DNA of 64,000 bases from Aquarana catesbeiana (GCF_042186555.1 NC_133334.1:211671332-211735331); one strand, 5' to 3'. Shown: positions 21,269 to 32,965, counted from the first letter of the stretch. Made by a program: numbers and translations. Notes: generated from the letters alone by a model not told the origin.

Positions 21269-22426
21269 TTAACCACTTCAATACAGGGCACTTTCGCACC
21301 TTCCTGCCCAGGCCAATTTTCAGCTTTCAGCGCTGTCACTTTTTAAATGATGATTGCACGGTCATGCTACACTGTACCCAAAGTAAATTTGTATCATTTT
21401 ATTCCCACAAATAGAGCTTTCTTTTGGTGGTATTTGATCACCTCTGCGGTTTTCATTTTTTGCTAAACGGATAAAAAAAGACCGAAAATTTTGAAAAACA
21501 GTTTCTCTTTGTTTTTGTTATAAAAATTTGTAAATAAGTACATTTTCTCCTTCACTGATGGGCATTGATAAGCTGCACTGATGGGCACTGATGAGGCGGC
21601 ACCGATAAGCTGCACTGATGAGGCGGCACCGATAAGCTGCACTGATGAGGCGGCACCGATAAGCTGCACTGATGGGCACTGATGAGGTAGCACTGACGAT
21701 GGGCACAGATAGGTGGCACTGATGTGCACTCATAGATGGCACTGATAGGCGACACTGTGCACTGATGGGTACTTATGGGTGGCACTGATAGATGGCACTG
21801 CTGGGCACTGACAGGTGGCACCGATGGGCACTGAAAGGCAGCATTAATGGGCACTGATGGCTGGCACTGATGGATTTAACTGACAGGCATCACTGGTGGC
21901 ACTGGCAGGCATTTTGATGTGGCACTGATTGGCAGCTGCCTGGGCACTGATTGGCATTTCCCTGCTGGTCTAGGGTGGCATACCTGGTGGTCCAGTGTGG
22001 TAGCCATCCCTGGTGGTCTGGTGGCATCCCTGGTGGTCCTGGGCGGGCATCCGAGGGGGGGCTGTGCTGATAAACAATCAGCACAGACCCCCATTGTCAG
22101 AAGAGCAGCCGATCGGCTCTCCTCTACTCACGTCTGACAGACGCGAGTGAGGAAAAGCCAATCAACGGCTCTTCCTGTTTACTTCGTGATCAGCCATGAT
22201 TGTACACGGCTGATCACGTGGTAAAGAGCCTCCGTGATAGGCTCTTTACCGAGATCGTAGTTGCGGTGTGCCAGGCTGACACGTTGCAACAACGTTCGCC
22301 GCGATGCGCGCCCCAGGGGGCGAGCAGCGGCTTGATATCCTGAAAGACGTCATATGACGTCTGGTCAGAATATCGCAACCACTTTGCCGACGTCATTTTG
22401 CTATATGGCGGGCGGCAAGTGGTTAA
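21269..22426 (+). repeat. TTAA-flanked CCACTTC repeat, copy 3
   Basis: The ends are TTAACCACTTCAATACAGGG and the complement of GCAAGTGGTTAA, with TTAA at both edges. The conserved core is at 21405-21500. The right half is GC-rich with CGTCATATGACGTC at 22345. A minisatellite occupies the middle. Confidence 0.85.
21572..21960. repeat. minisatellite of GGCACTGAT-based units
   Basis: Three exact 27-bp units (GCTGCACTGATGAGGCGGCA plus 7 bp) lie within a longer array of shorter variants on GGCACTGATRGGT. The same motif appears briefly at 14055-14100. Confidence 0.9.
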
Positions 22427-22556
22427 TCACCTGAATCTTTCACTTTAATGAGGGAGGTGTAAGTATTTAATGTATTTAAGTATTTAACACAGCAAATTAA
22501 CCTGTGTCAACTGGTTTCGATCCGCAAATGCAGTGTGTGCTTTTGACATCGGTTTG

Positions 22557-22769
22557 AGGCTGGGTTCACGCTATTGCGAATTGGATGCTAGCTGGAGATT
22601 CTGACTGGTTCTCTATGGAGCTGGTTCACACATCTCCGGTACGAATTGCACAGGAATCGGATATAAATACAGTCAAAAATTTGGGCCGAAATCGGACCTG
22701 AACTGGTGAATGGATACGCATCAGACCCCCTGCTGTGAGCCACTCGGTGCTCTTGTGTGAACCCAGCCT
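22557..22769. mobile_element. MITE with GGCTGGGTTCAC ends
   Basis: Inverted ends GAGGCTGGGTTCACGC and GTGTGAACCCAGCC bound a 213-bp element containing GCGAATTGGATGC, related to the copy at 11756-12029. Confidence 0.8.
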
Positions 22770-23158
22770 TTTACTTTTCAAGGACTATTCAGGTATCATT
22801 ACAGATGCAGCCATCCTGCATTTGACCTGTTTCATCTGCTTTTGATTCCCATAGACTTATGTAGGAAGGGAAGCAGTTCTGGAAAAAGGTCCATCGACAC
22901 CGGCCCTTTAAATGGAATTTAAAGCTATCAGAGGGCATCATTAAAAAATTTAACAAATATTAAATTGCAATGTCCCAAAACAAATTATTCTGTATGGAAT
23001 ACAAAACAGTGAGCTCATTTAAGTCTAGGTTCACATTTATGCGGCTGCGCTTGATGCGTTTTTCATGCACATTTTGCAGTGCATTTCAAAACCCTCGTTT
23101 TTTATTGCATTTTTACATGCAGTTTTCATGCATTTTGCGTTTTACAGATTTTTTTTCT

Positions 23159-24024
23159 TTAACTTCTTCCTGACCGGCGGGGAACCCGATGAGTGTGGCC
23201 TGCGGTTGCATTGACCACCGGCCACCCATGATCGCAGGCACGAGAGACCGAACCGGGATCTGTGTGAGTAAACACACAAATCCCAATTCTGTCAGGAGAG
23301 GAGAGATAGATTGTGTGTTCCTATTAGTTAGGAACAGCAATATGTCTCCTCCTCTAGTCACTCCCAACCCCCCACAGTTAGAACACACACTGAGGGAACA
23401 CATTTAACCCCTTGATCGCCCCTAGTGTTAACCCCTTCCCTGCCAATGACATTTATACAGTAATCAGAGGCTATATTTAGCTCTGATTGCTGTATAAATG
23501 TCAATGGTCCCAAAAAAGTGTCAAAAGTGTCCGATCTGTCTGCTGCAAGTTCGCAGTCCCAATGATCGCCGCTATTACTAGTAAAAAATAAATAATAAAA
23601 ATGTCATAATTCTATCTCCTATTTTGTAGACGCTATAACTTTTGCGCAAACCATTCAATATATGCTTATTGCGATTTTTTTTTTTTTTTTTTCACCAAAA
23701 AGACGTAGAAGAATAAACTGCCTAAACTGGTGAAGAAATTTTGTTTTGTTTTTGGGATATTTATTATAGCAAAAATTAAAAAATATTGTTTTTCCAAAAT
23801 GATTACTATTTTTTGGTTTATAGTGCAAAAAATAAAAACCGCAGAGGTGATGATCAAATACCACCAAAAGAATGCACTATTTGTGGGGAAAAAAAGGTCA
23901 TCAATTTTGTTTGGGTACCAAGTCGCTCAACTGCGCAATTGTCAGTTAAAGCGACGCAGTGCTGTGTCGCAAAAAATGGCCTGGTCTGGAAGGGGGCAAA
24001 ACCTTCCGTGGCTGAAGTGGTTAA
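23159..24024 (-). repeat. TTAA-flanked CCACTTC repeat, copy 4 (reverse orientation)
   Basis: TTAACTTCTTCCTGACC starts it and CTGAAGTGGTTAA ends it. TTAA lies at 23159-23162 and 24021-24024. The conserved core lies at about 23815-23900 on the reverse strand. Non-coding. Confidence 0.85.
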
Positions 24025-25427
24025 ACACACTGTAAACACACTGTATATAGCTGGTTGTTAAGCAGGGGGCCGGGAAGCCAGCTGCCGCCCTCTTAACAAC
24101 CGATGGGTCATCAGCTGTCAGCGGGGTTCCCCGCTGATGGCTGAATGTTACAAAAAAAATTAAAAATTTCCGGCAAAAAAAAAAAAAAAATCGCAAAAAA
24201 AAAACCCCGGCGTGGGGTTCCCCCCAGGTCCATACCAGGCCCTTCGGGTCTAGTATGGATTCGGAGGGTACCCCCCCACGCCAGTTTTTAAAAAAAAAAA
24301 TGCAGTGGGTTCCCCCCCAAATCCATACCAAACCCTTATCCGAGCATACTAGGCCGCATGCCCTCAATACAGGGGGGAAGGGTGCTTGATGGGGACAAGG
24401 GCCTCTTCCCGACAACCCTGGCCGGTTGTTGTCAGGGTCTGCGGGCGGGGGGGGCTTATCGGTATCTGGAAGGGGGCCCCCAGATCCCCCCTATGTGAAT
24501 TGGTACCCCTACCCTACCCATTCACCTCAAAAAGCAGTGAAATGTAAGAAAAAAACAAGAGTTGGTTTTTGACAAGTCCTTTATTAAAAAAATAGCTGTG
24601 AGCCGTCTACTCCCGCTGCCATCTCTTCCGCCACCATCTCTTCCCGTTGCTGTCGTTTCCCCAAGCCGCTCATCTTCTGTGGCTGTCTCCCTCCATTGAG
24701 TTGTCGCCCGCTGTCTGGCATCTCTTGTATAGCCATGGGGCGTGACCATCGGATGACATCAACAAGGTGTGATGTAGCAAGGGCCGGGCTCTCCGGGGGA
24801 TGTCATCAGATGGCCATGCCCCATGTCTATATAAGAGATGCCAGACAGCGGCGGACAACACAACCGAGGAAGACAGCAATAGAAGAGCGTTTTTTTTTTT
24901 TTTTTTTATAGTGGGTAACTGGCGACGAGGAAGAAGACAGCAGCGGGAGAAGACAGCACAAGAAGACAGCTCGGGGAGAAGACAGCACTGGGAGAAGACA
25001 GTGGCCAGGGTTGTCAGGAAGAGGCCCTTGTCCCCATCAACATGAAAGCAAGCACCCCCCCCCTTATATGTTGAGGGCATGCAGCCTGGTATTGTTCAGG
25101 AGGGCGGGGGGCACTCGCTTGTCCCGCCCTTTTCCTGATCTGCCAGGCTGCATGCTCGGATAAGGGTTTGGTATGGATTTTGGGGGGGGACCCCACACCA
25201 TTTAAAAAAAAAAAAAAAAATGTTGGCGTGGGTGGGGAGTTCCTCTGAATCCGTACTAGACCCGAAGGGTCTATTTTTTGCAATTTTTTACCTTTTTTTT
25301 TTTTTTTTTTTTTTATATTCAGCTGTCAACAGGGAACTCCGCTGACAGCTGATGACTCATTGGTTGTTAAGGACGTGGTGTCCGGCTTCCCGGCCCCCTG
25401 CTTAGCAACCAGCTATATGCAGTGTTA
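24021..25427. mobile_element. 1.4-kb inverted-repeat (foldback) element
   Basis: Two arms of about 690 bp mirror each other around about 24770. Matching landmarks include ATATAGCTGGTTG at 24045 against CAACCAGCTATAT at 25406, and CCCTTCGGGTCTAGTA at 24240 against TACTAGACCCGAAGGG at 25254. Others are CCAAACCCTTATCCGAGCAT at 24328 against its complement at 25150, and GTCTGGCATCTCTTGTATAG at 24713 against TATATAAGAGATGCCAGACA at 24827. TTAA flanks both ends and the left one is shared with the preceding repeat. It has no transposase. Fragments of the same family occur at about 52400-52560. Confidence 0.85.
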
Positions 25428-25879
25428 AAATAAAAACCGCAAAACACATCAAAAATCGCATCACAAACCCAACACTTGCATTTCTGGTGTGATTCCATTG
25501 AAGTCTATTACCCGCAAAATGCGGGAAAAAAACCCCTGACCCTTTCCAAAAATGCAGCGGCCCCAAAAGGCATAGATGTGAATTTGTACCATAGGAAACT
25601 GTTAAATGGACTGTAGTGAGTTTCTGCAAACTGCATAATGCACTCAAACACGCACAGGTGTGAACCTAGGGTAAATGAACTACAGTTCTCAGTTTTAAAC
25701 TAAGAATATCATAGAACAACGTTTGAATAGAAACCTTTCCACACTCCAAATCTGCAAATAGATCTAAATGCCCAACTGTATCCACTAACCTGTATTTTAA
25801 TGCTTCACAAGTATGCTGCACCACATGCTAAAAAATGTGATCATATTTTACATCCTCATTTGTATATTTTGGTTTTTAG

Positions 25880-26013
25880 GTCCTAATACCCCAATACATT
25901 CACTTCCAAATTCCAACACTACATCCAAAAACCATCAAAGAAGCCAATCCCCCCTTCCTACATCTACCCTGGAACTAAACTTGCCAGAACTCCACCAAGG
26001 CCCATCCCCCACA
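25880..26013 (+). CDS. mus81: MUS81 exon, linker region
   Basis: This 134-bp exon has acceptor GGTTTTTAG and donor GTAAGT. Two leading bases complete a glycine codon split with the exon at 11466; 44 full codons then read without a stop and end in phase 0. The peptide is rich in Ser, Pro, Asn and Thr (GPNTPIHSLPNSNTTSKNHQ ... HQGPSPT). This agrees with the low-complexity, poorly conserved linker that follows the HhH domain in vertebrate MUS81. Assignment rests on order, reading phase and position between the two well-conserved MUS81 exons. Confidence 0.85.
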
Positions 26014-26559
26014 GTAAGTGAGCTCTGTACACCTTCATGTGTGAAAATGTGTCTGTTTATTGTGGGCTTATTGTCATTTCCCATATCAACTACTACTTCC
26101 TTTTTTAATACAATCTTCTAACCAGATTTCCTGTTAAAAAATTGCTAAAGGTTTTATCTCCAGTATAAAGAAGAACACAACTTTTCATGTGTGATCTATC
26201 ACTATAATAAATGTCACAATCCTTACTTAAACTTCATGCATGATTCAAATGAATTGCTGTGTAATGCCAAGCATTGTAAAGAATGTCTATTTCAATAACT
26301 TCTGAGTGCTTTTGGTGGGTTGAAACTGTCCACCTGTGTTATGTGTTCATTAATAATTCTATTTGACTTCTGGTTTCCCTATCCCCAACATTAAAGTAAA
26401 CCTTTCCTAATAGGAATATAGAGGCTGTCATTGCTGACCTCTTTCTGAAAATGCCATTTGCCTGGCTATTAAGCTCATCCTCTAACTATGGTACTTTAAG
26501 GCAGAAGAACAGGTCTGTTGATCAGAAAAGTCAAAGTACTACCTGCATACTTATTCTGG
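26014..26559. other. intron, nothing recognised
   Basis: MUS81 intron sequence without a recognised gene or repeat. Confidence 0.5.
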
Positions 26560-27430
26560 GTTAGCAGATAGAAGGGATGAGTACAGTGCTGCGCTAAAAA
26601 ATGGGAAAATACTAGAATAGCAGCTAACACACCCATAGACTCAGGGTAAAAGTAATAACCATAAAAAATTAAGAAGTGTAGCGCTATAAGCTCAATGAAT
26701 ATAAACAGTGAATAAATATATCACAATAATATGAGGAATAAATATCCATATGTAGTTAATCTAAACAACTACTAAGTGAAACCATAGTGCACTTAATGAG
26801 CAAATATAACAGTGATTGATAAGAAAAAATATCTATGCGTTCAACGCCTCAAAATAAGTCAATATCTCAAAACATAATAGTCCATATAAAATATGTGAAA
26901 TAATTGTGAAAAAAAACAAAAGTCTATGGGGGTAGTGCATAGGCAATGATGGACAAATGCCTCCCAGGCGCACAGGTGGATTGTTAGACCCAATCTGGTA
27001 GGTAAGTAGACGGTAGAAGGACCATAGGTGCACGGAAGATTGAAATCAGTGCCGGGACTATCACCAGAAAATATGGAGGCTTACCGGAATTTAATGGCCT
27101 GAAATGGGATACGCCATACAGGTCAAAAAAGCTTGATGACCAACAGGTCTAGGCAGTATGTCTGGTCAGATGTCATCACCATACGTCAGAAAGGAATATC
27201 AGCACGGCTTCCACATCCATAGACACTCCAACTTAAGCCAAACGGATAGTTTGTATTTCATGCAAGGGGTAGAAATACTCACATAGCGTGATAACGTTTA
27301 AACTTGGATTTATTAAAATAATTGAAAACAAACTCACATTTCAGAAGATAGGAAACAGCATAAAAATCATATAGCGGCAGTCGTGAGGAGTCCACCCAAC
27401 ATGTTTCAACTACAAAGTCATCATCTGGGG
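26560..27430. repeat. unassigned interspersed repeat
   Basis: The wording AAGTGTAGCGCTATAAGC and the CACCCAACATGTTTCAACTA stretch at its right edge resemble other segments at about 33008-33950 and 39230-39480. These suggest a dispersed family. No termini, target duplication or coding frame could be defined. Confidence 0.3.
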
Positions 27431-27745
27431 TTCCAGATGATACTTATACCATTTGCTATACTCCTATTTCTATTAATTAACGCATTGAGAAGATATCTGC
27501 ATTTGACTGCACCCACTTGCTACCATTACAAGGGGACCTCACTTTCCATGTCAAAGTTTTCACATATTTTATAGGATGGAAAGTGCAGCAGCAGCTGAAT
27601 TATAGCAATATTAAACCCAAAACAGAAATGCAATATAGTGCAGCTTACCAGTCCTTAAATGTGGTAGCTGCATTCGTTTTCTTATTTTAGGGATTTTCCT
27701 TTTTCTTTAAGTAAACCATCCAGTATCACATTTCTTGTCTTACGG

Positions 27746-27902
27746 CAGGGGTCTCAAACTGGCGGCCCTCCAGCTGTTGTGAAACTACAAGTCCCATGGG
27801 GCATTGCAAGACTGACAAGCATGACTCCCACTCCCACAGGCAGAGGCATGATGGGACTTGTAGTTCCGCAACAGCTGGAGGGCCGCCAGTTTGAGACCAC
27901 TG
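27746..27902. mobile_element. 157-bp palindromic hAT MITE, copy 2
   Basis: Ends CAGGGGTCTCAAACTGGCGG and the complement of CCGCCAGTTTGAGACCACTG are flanked by an exact 8-bp duplication, TCTTACGG, at 27738-27745 and 27903-27910. Same length and sequence as the copy at 16469. Confidence 0.95.
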
Positions 27903-28199
27903 TCTTACGGTGTCTCCACTCTGAAAGGAGGAGCAACAGAGACAAGAGACCTTTGGATAGGGCCATTGTCAATCTGGGGAGAGGATAGTGTTAGATGCAC
28001 TAGTAGATTTACAGTCTGGAAAGTATTCACAGCACTTCACTTTTTCCACATTTTACAAAACGGATTTTACAGAATGAAATACAAAACGGATTAAATTCAT
28101 TATTTTCTCAAAATTCTAGTAACAATACCCCATAATAACAATGTGAAAGATGTTTGTTTGAAATCTTTTCAAATTTATGAAAAATAAAAATGAATGTAC

Positions 28200-28535
28200 A
28201 CATCCTTTGCTTAATACTTTGTTGAAGCACCTTTGGCACCAATTACAGCCTCAAGTCTTTTATAGTATGATGTTACAAGCTTGGCACACCTGTTTTTGGG
28301 CAACTTTTTTGAGCAGGTTTTTATTAAGGATGTATCTGTACATTGCTGCATTCATCTTTCCCTCGGTCCTGACTAGTCTCCCAGTTCCTGCCGCTGAAAA
28401 ACATCCCCACAGCATGATTCTGACACCACCATGCTTCACTGTAGGGATGGTATTGGCCAGGTGATGAATGGTGCCTGTTTTTTTCCAGACAGATGCTTGC
28501 CATTCATGCCAAAGAGTTCAATCTTTGTTTCATCA
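28200..28535 (-). pseudogene. Tc1 family C transposase, C-terminal catalytic part, broken
   Basis: The minus strand encodes fragments of the catalytic domain around the conserved KHGGVRI-type glycine box and the FSAAGTGRL-type strand (about 28385-28440), with frameshifts. The DNDPKH and NPIE blocks appear deleted. The matching N-terminal half is at 36015-36477. Confidence 0.75.
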
Positions 28536-29149
28536 TACAACATACAAAAGAGAGGGGGGCGATTTTAAATGAGAGACATAGCTTACAGTGGGTAAACAAA
28601 AGAGATAAAGTAACAAATTATTATCAAGAGCTAGTTTTAGTGAAAAAAACTCATCAACATATGAAATAAATAAATAATTGGAATCTCAGTCCAAGGTAAG
28701 TGTCAGAAACCATGAATCAGACCGAGACAGAAGTATAGTTAAATCACACTAGTTTAATAATAATAAAAGTAAATAGAACAAACGTGGTCAAAACATAGCC
28801 AAAGTTCGGTAATCGGAATGGATAGTCAGACAGGCCAGGAAGTCAGGAAGCCAGGGATCAGCATAGTGGAACAGCAAGCAGGATCTGTTACCAGAAGGGA
28901 CTTCAGCCAAGCAAGTCTTTAACAGCCAGACAGAAGAGAGTCTCTGTGATGTTGACCAGGCAAAGGCAGAGAAGATCTGGGCTGGACGGCTTAAGTAAGC
29001 AGGACTGACAAGCTGGCAATTAACTGACAGCTGAGCGGCCAGCTCAGAGAAGAAAGGGCGTAAGCCACTGGGTTAATCCTGCGGAGAATATGGAAAGGCC
29101 TATAAACAAAGGTACAAACATCAGAGAGGGAACACGGAGTCGGAGGTTG

Positions 29150-29640
29150 TGAGATGACAGTCAGACCCTGTCCCCAACCTGGTGAGAAGGTGCAGGCAGG
29201 CGTCTGTGGTCAGCATGGAGTCTGTACCTATCATTGGCATGTCGCAAAGCCTCCTGGACTTGTGCCAAAGTGGGATGAAGACCACGGAGATGCTCCTCTA
29301 ACGCGGGAATGCTCTGCGGAAAAAAATGCAAATGCAAAGCAACATGGAAGGTTGGAAACCTTAGTTCGCCATAAACTGGGACAATCGGGAAGCAGAATTC
29401 AAGGCAGTATTGTGAGCAAACTCCACCCAAGGTAAGAGGTCTGACCAGTTGTTATGATGGTCAGAAATATAGCAACGTAGGAACTGCTCCAAGGACTGGT
29501 TGGCTCGTTCTGCGGCCCCATTAGATTGCGGGTGATACGCAGAGGAGAAATCAAGCTGATATCCCAACTGTGCACAAAAGGCTTGGCAGAACTGGGACAC
29601 AAACTGACTACCCCTGTCCGAGACGATCACCTTGGGTAGC
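29150..29640 (-). pseudogene. Ty3/Gypsy integrase, C-terminal half
   Basis: The minus strand reads KVIVSDRGSQFVSQF and SAYHPQSNGAAERANQSLEQ. The second catalytic aspartate (SDRG) and the catalytic glutamate (GAAERAN) of a DDE integrase are visible, followed by the C-terminal DRYRLHADHRRLPAP and VGDRV portion. Frameshifts lie near 29400-29430. The coding sequence continues at 31506 after a hAT insertion. It belonged to an LTR retrotransposon and is inactive. Confidence 0.9.
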
Positions 29641-31505
29641 TAGAAGCGGCTCTAGGCTTTGTGAGGCCTTAGGCAAAATTTAGACATGAGGCCCTACTCA
29701 CACCCTTTGCAGGGCTTAAGGAAGAACCCCGGGCTGGAGCATCTTATTACTGCTGCTGCTTGTGTGGGTGGGATGTGTACTGCGCCAATCACATGGGATG
29801 AATAGGAGAGGGGGGGTCAGCAAGGATGGGCGCAGTACACATCCCACCCACACAAGCAGTAGTAAGATGCTCTGCCTCAGGGTCCTTCCTTAGCCCCTGA
29901 AGAAGAAGGTGGGGGTAAAAAGAAAGGAGTGGGTAGGAAATGAGTGATGGGTAGAGGAGAACTGGAGTGAAACTGGGGGATCTTGGTCTGTATAGGGATA
30001 AAATAGGAAGAGGATTTGCGCTGGCATGAGGGGGGGGATAGATGGATGTCAATGGGACTGGAGCGGGATGGGGAATACTGTTGGTTGGTGAGGAATAGCC
30101 ATAGTATAATCCAAGCAAATGGGCTGGCAGGGAGGGGGAAAGAAAGGAACAGAGAGTATGGCGTGGGTGGTATGTTCAGGAGAGGGCACTGACTGTATGG
30201 CAGTGGGTGGTCTATGCAGGAGGGGGGCACAGATTTTATGGCAGTGCTCTGTGCAGGAGGGGGGCACAGAGTGTATGGCGGTGGGTGGTATGTGCAGGAG
30301 GGGGGCACAGAGTGTGTGGCAGTGGGTGGTATATGCAGGAAAGGGCACTGAGTGTATGGCGGTGGGTGGTATGTGCAGGAGAGGGGCACGGAGTGAATGG
30401 GGGTGGGTGGTATGTACAGTACAGGAGGGGGGCACAGAGTGAATGGGGGTGGGTGGTATGTACAGTACAGGAGGGGGGCACAGAGTGAATGGGGGTGGGT
30501 GGTATGTGCAGGAGGGGGGCACAGAATAATTGGTGGTGGGTGGTATGTGCAGGAGGGGAGCAGGGAGTGAATGGGGAGTGGGTGGTATGTGCAGGAAGGA
30601 GGCACGGAATAATTAGTGGTGGGTGGTATGTGCAGGAGGGGGGCACAGAGTCATTTAGGGTGGGTGGGTGGTATGTGCAGGAGGGGGGCAGGGAGTGAAT
30701 AGGGGTGGGTGGTATGTGCAGGAGGGGGGCAGGGAGTGAATAGGGGTGGGTGGTATGTGCAGGAGGGGGGGCAGGGAGTGAATAGGGGTGGGTGATATGT
30801 GCAGGAGGGGGTCAGGGAGTAAATAGGGGTGGGTGGTATGTGCAGGAGGGGGGCAGGGAGTAAATAGGGGTGGGTGGTATGTGCAGGAGGGGGGCAGGGA
30901 GTGAATAGGGGTGGGTGGTATGTGCAGGAGGGGGGCAGGGAGTAAATAGGGGTGGGTGGTATGTGCAGGAGGGGGGTGCAAATGGGTTAAAAGTATATGG
31001 TGTGAACAAGCCCCAGCACTGCAGAGACCACTGGTATGCACTGAGGAAGTGAAGCTAGCTGCACACACACAGCACTAGAACTGGCCTCGTTACCACATTG
31101 CACACACCCTGCAGAATGGACTCGCTCTGCTTGTATCCTTCCCCGTGGGATCTCCGATCCAAGGCAATGAGCTCTCAGCGTCCCATTCACTCCCATCTAA
31201 GCACTTGTCAGCTGCAGCTCCGCATCCTCCCTTGTAAGATTTTTGCCGACAGCACTGGAGTACATTGAGCGGGAGCGCCAGAAAGAGCTGAGAGAGAGAG
31301 GGAGGATAATCCATGCCTGTGCGCGGCCGCGTTTTTAGAAACTTAACAGGAGCCAGAGAGTGACAGGCGCGGCTTTGTCTCATCCACAGGTGCTCTGTGG
31401 GCCAGCCTCAGAGTCGGCTCTTAGGCAGATTGGCAGCTGCGAGGCTCCTATGAGCTCTGGGCCTTAGGCAACCACCTAATTTGCCTAATTAGAGAGCCGC
31501 CTCTG
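29641..31505. mobile_element. hAT-type element carrying a minisatellite
   Basis: Inverted ends are TAGAAGCGGCTCT and the complement of AGAGCCGCCTCTG, with an exact 8-bp duplication TGGGTAGC at 29633-29640 and 31506-31513. Subterminal GGCCTTAGGCAA occurs at both sides (29667, 31460). The element is 1,865 bp without a transposase frame and interrupts the Gypsy integrase. Confidence 0.93.
30160..30975. repeat. G-rich minisatellite, about 20 units of 41-48 bp
   Basis: The unit is built on GGTGGTATGTGCAGGAGG followed by a run of G, a CACAGAGTGAAT or CAGGGAGTAAAT variant and GGGGTGGG. Twenty occurrences of the ATGTGCAGG-type core can be counted. The plus strand has frequent G runs of 4-7. Long open frames on both strands arise only from the repeat. 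Confidence 0.97.
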
Positions 31506-31555
31506 TGGGTAGCCCATGTAAGCAAAAGATCTCCCAAACAAAATTGGAAGCCAGT

Positions 31556-32096
31556 TATCACGAATGTCACGTCTACCCCAAAGCAGGTGGTCAGACACTA
31601 TAGCTACCTACTGTGTGCTTCATCTATAGCAGCCCCCTTTCCCTTAAGACAAGCAGGCCTACCAGTACATGGTTGCCCCCAGGACTTTATAAAGAATGCT
31701 GTAGTGTTTGGCCACCATGCCAAGGCAGATGCGAAATGAGCAAAGCAAACAGGTACTTGCAGTTTAGCGTGGTTCAAAGACAGTTCAGGTAAAGGCAGGC
31801 TGAGATCAGGGAATAATCCAGTATCCGCTCCAGGTAAAAAGGCAGGCTGAGTTCAGGGGATAGTCTGGTCCAATCCGGGTCATACACAGGGGATCCAACA
31901 GCAAGAAAGGCAGACTAACGGGAACAATGTAGGTAAGTCTGTCTCTATCACAAGCGAGAGATAGAGTGTTCGGTTTGCTTATATCAGGTGACTGACCAGA
32001 TCAATCAGTTAACAGGTGAACACAGACAAGGAGGAAAAGCAACAGCCAACACCCGGGAACTGGAATGAGAAACAGGGGCACTAAGTGATCATAACA
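31556..32096. mobile_element. solo LTR with 5-bp target duplication
   Basis: A 541-bp segment interrupts the Gypsy integrase and is flanked by CCAGT at 31551-31555 and 32097-32101. The left boundary TATCACGAATG and right boundary GATCATAACA are not the canonical TG/CA, so the outermost bases may be mutated. Removing it joins the integrase coding sequence. It has no open frame. Confidence 0.7.
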
Positions 32097-32965
32097 CCAG
32101 TTCCTTAGATGTTGGCAACTTCTTAAGTGGAATACAATGAGACATTTTCGAGAACCGGTCAACCACCATAAGGATAACTGTGTTGCCCTGGGAGTTGGGT
32201 ATGAAATCCATAGACAGATGGGTTCAAGGCATCTCTCCATTGGGTATGGGTTGTAGGAGACCCACTGTAAGGTGTCGCAGAGTCTTACTCTGAGCACACA
32301 CAGAACAAGCAGCTACGAAGGCGGCTACATCAGCACGTAGACTAGGCTACCAGAATTGTTGAGAAATGGCCCAAAAGAGTTGATTCTTCCCAGGGTGACC
32401 AGCACCCTTGGGAGAATGGTAAGTCTGGAGCACAGCAGTGCGGGCACAAGATTTCTCTGGAGGAGTATGGACCAGAGCAGCAAGAATTTTGTCATCCAAA
32501 GGAGAAGTGAGACTGATGCCAACCGTAGCCAGAATACGATCTGGAGGAATCGCAGGAACCGGAACCGACTCTATCTTGGAAGTGGACAAAGCGTCAGTCC
32601 TTACATTCTTAGTGCTGGGTAAGAATGAGACAATGTAATTGAAACTAGACAAGAAAAGAGCCCATCGCGCCTATCTGGGAGAGAGGCGTTTAGCCTCAGA
32701 CAAGAATGTAAGATTCTTATGGTCAGTAAGAATGAGAATCGGCACAGTGGCAACTTCGAGGAGATGTCTCCATTCTTTCAGGGCTAAAATTATTGCTACC
32801 AGTTCTCTGTGCCCAATCTGGTAATTGCATTCTGCAGGTGACAATTTCTTGGAAAAGTAGCCACAAGGATGCATAGCTCTCTCAGAGGTAGGACGTTGAG
32901 ACAGAAGGGCGCCAACTCCAGTCTCAGAAGCATCAACCAGAAGGATAAAGGATAACGTAGGATCA
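32097..32965 (-). pseudogene. Ty3/Gypsy pol: RNase H and integrase N-terminus
   Basis: In minus-strand order: the end of reverse transcriptase and the RNase H region (DASETGVGALLSQR, CGYFSKKLSPAECNYQIGHR, ALKEWRHLLE, LTDHKNLTFL), then an integrase zinc-binding region (YHSPKGAGHPGKNQLFW followed by CSVCAQSK). The start of the integrase core follows (HLSMDFIPNSQGNTVILMVV, DRFSKM), where the aspartate of SMDFIP is the first catalytic residue. Frameshifts lie near 32350 and 32650. Upstream reverse transcriptase and gag are absent, replaced after 32965 by LTR-like sequence. Confidence 0.9.

Larger units (their letters stand above)
23025..25669. mobile_element. MITE with CTAGGTTCACAT ends, carrying two later insertions
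   Basis: The left end CTAGGTTCACATTTATGCGG and right end GGTGTGAACCTAG are inverted. The short flanks of the original element are at 23025-23158 and 25428-25669. The middle is filled by a CCACTTC repeat and a palindromic element placed head to tail at one TTAA. Confidence 0.7.

Noticed and set aside
23942..24415. 157-codon minus-strand frame
   Set aside because: It crosses from the CCACTTC repeat into the foldback element, two independent insertions, so it cannot be an ancestral gene.
28200..28464. Plus-strand frame over the family C Tc1
   Set aside because: It is antisense to the decayed transposase, whose protein motifs are read on the minus strand.
29877..30605. Long proline- and threonine-rich open frames on the minus strand
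   Set aside because: They are produced by the tandem repeat unit being free of stops. Several frames are open on both strands, as expected for a minisatellite and not for a gene.
30160..30975. Possible CRISPR-like array
   Set aside because: Units are contiguous and vary gradually, with no unique spacers or conserved separate repeats. The context is eukaryotic.
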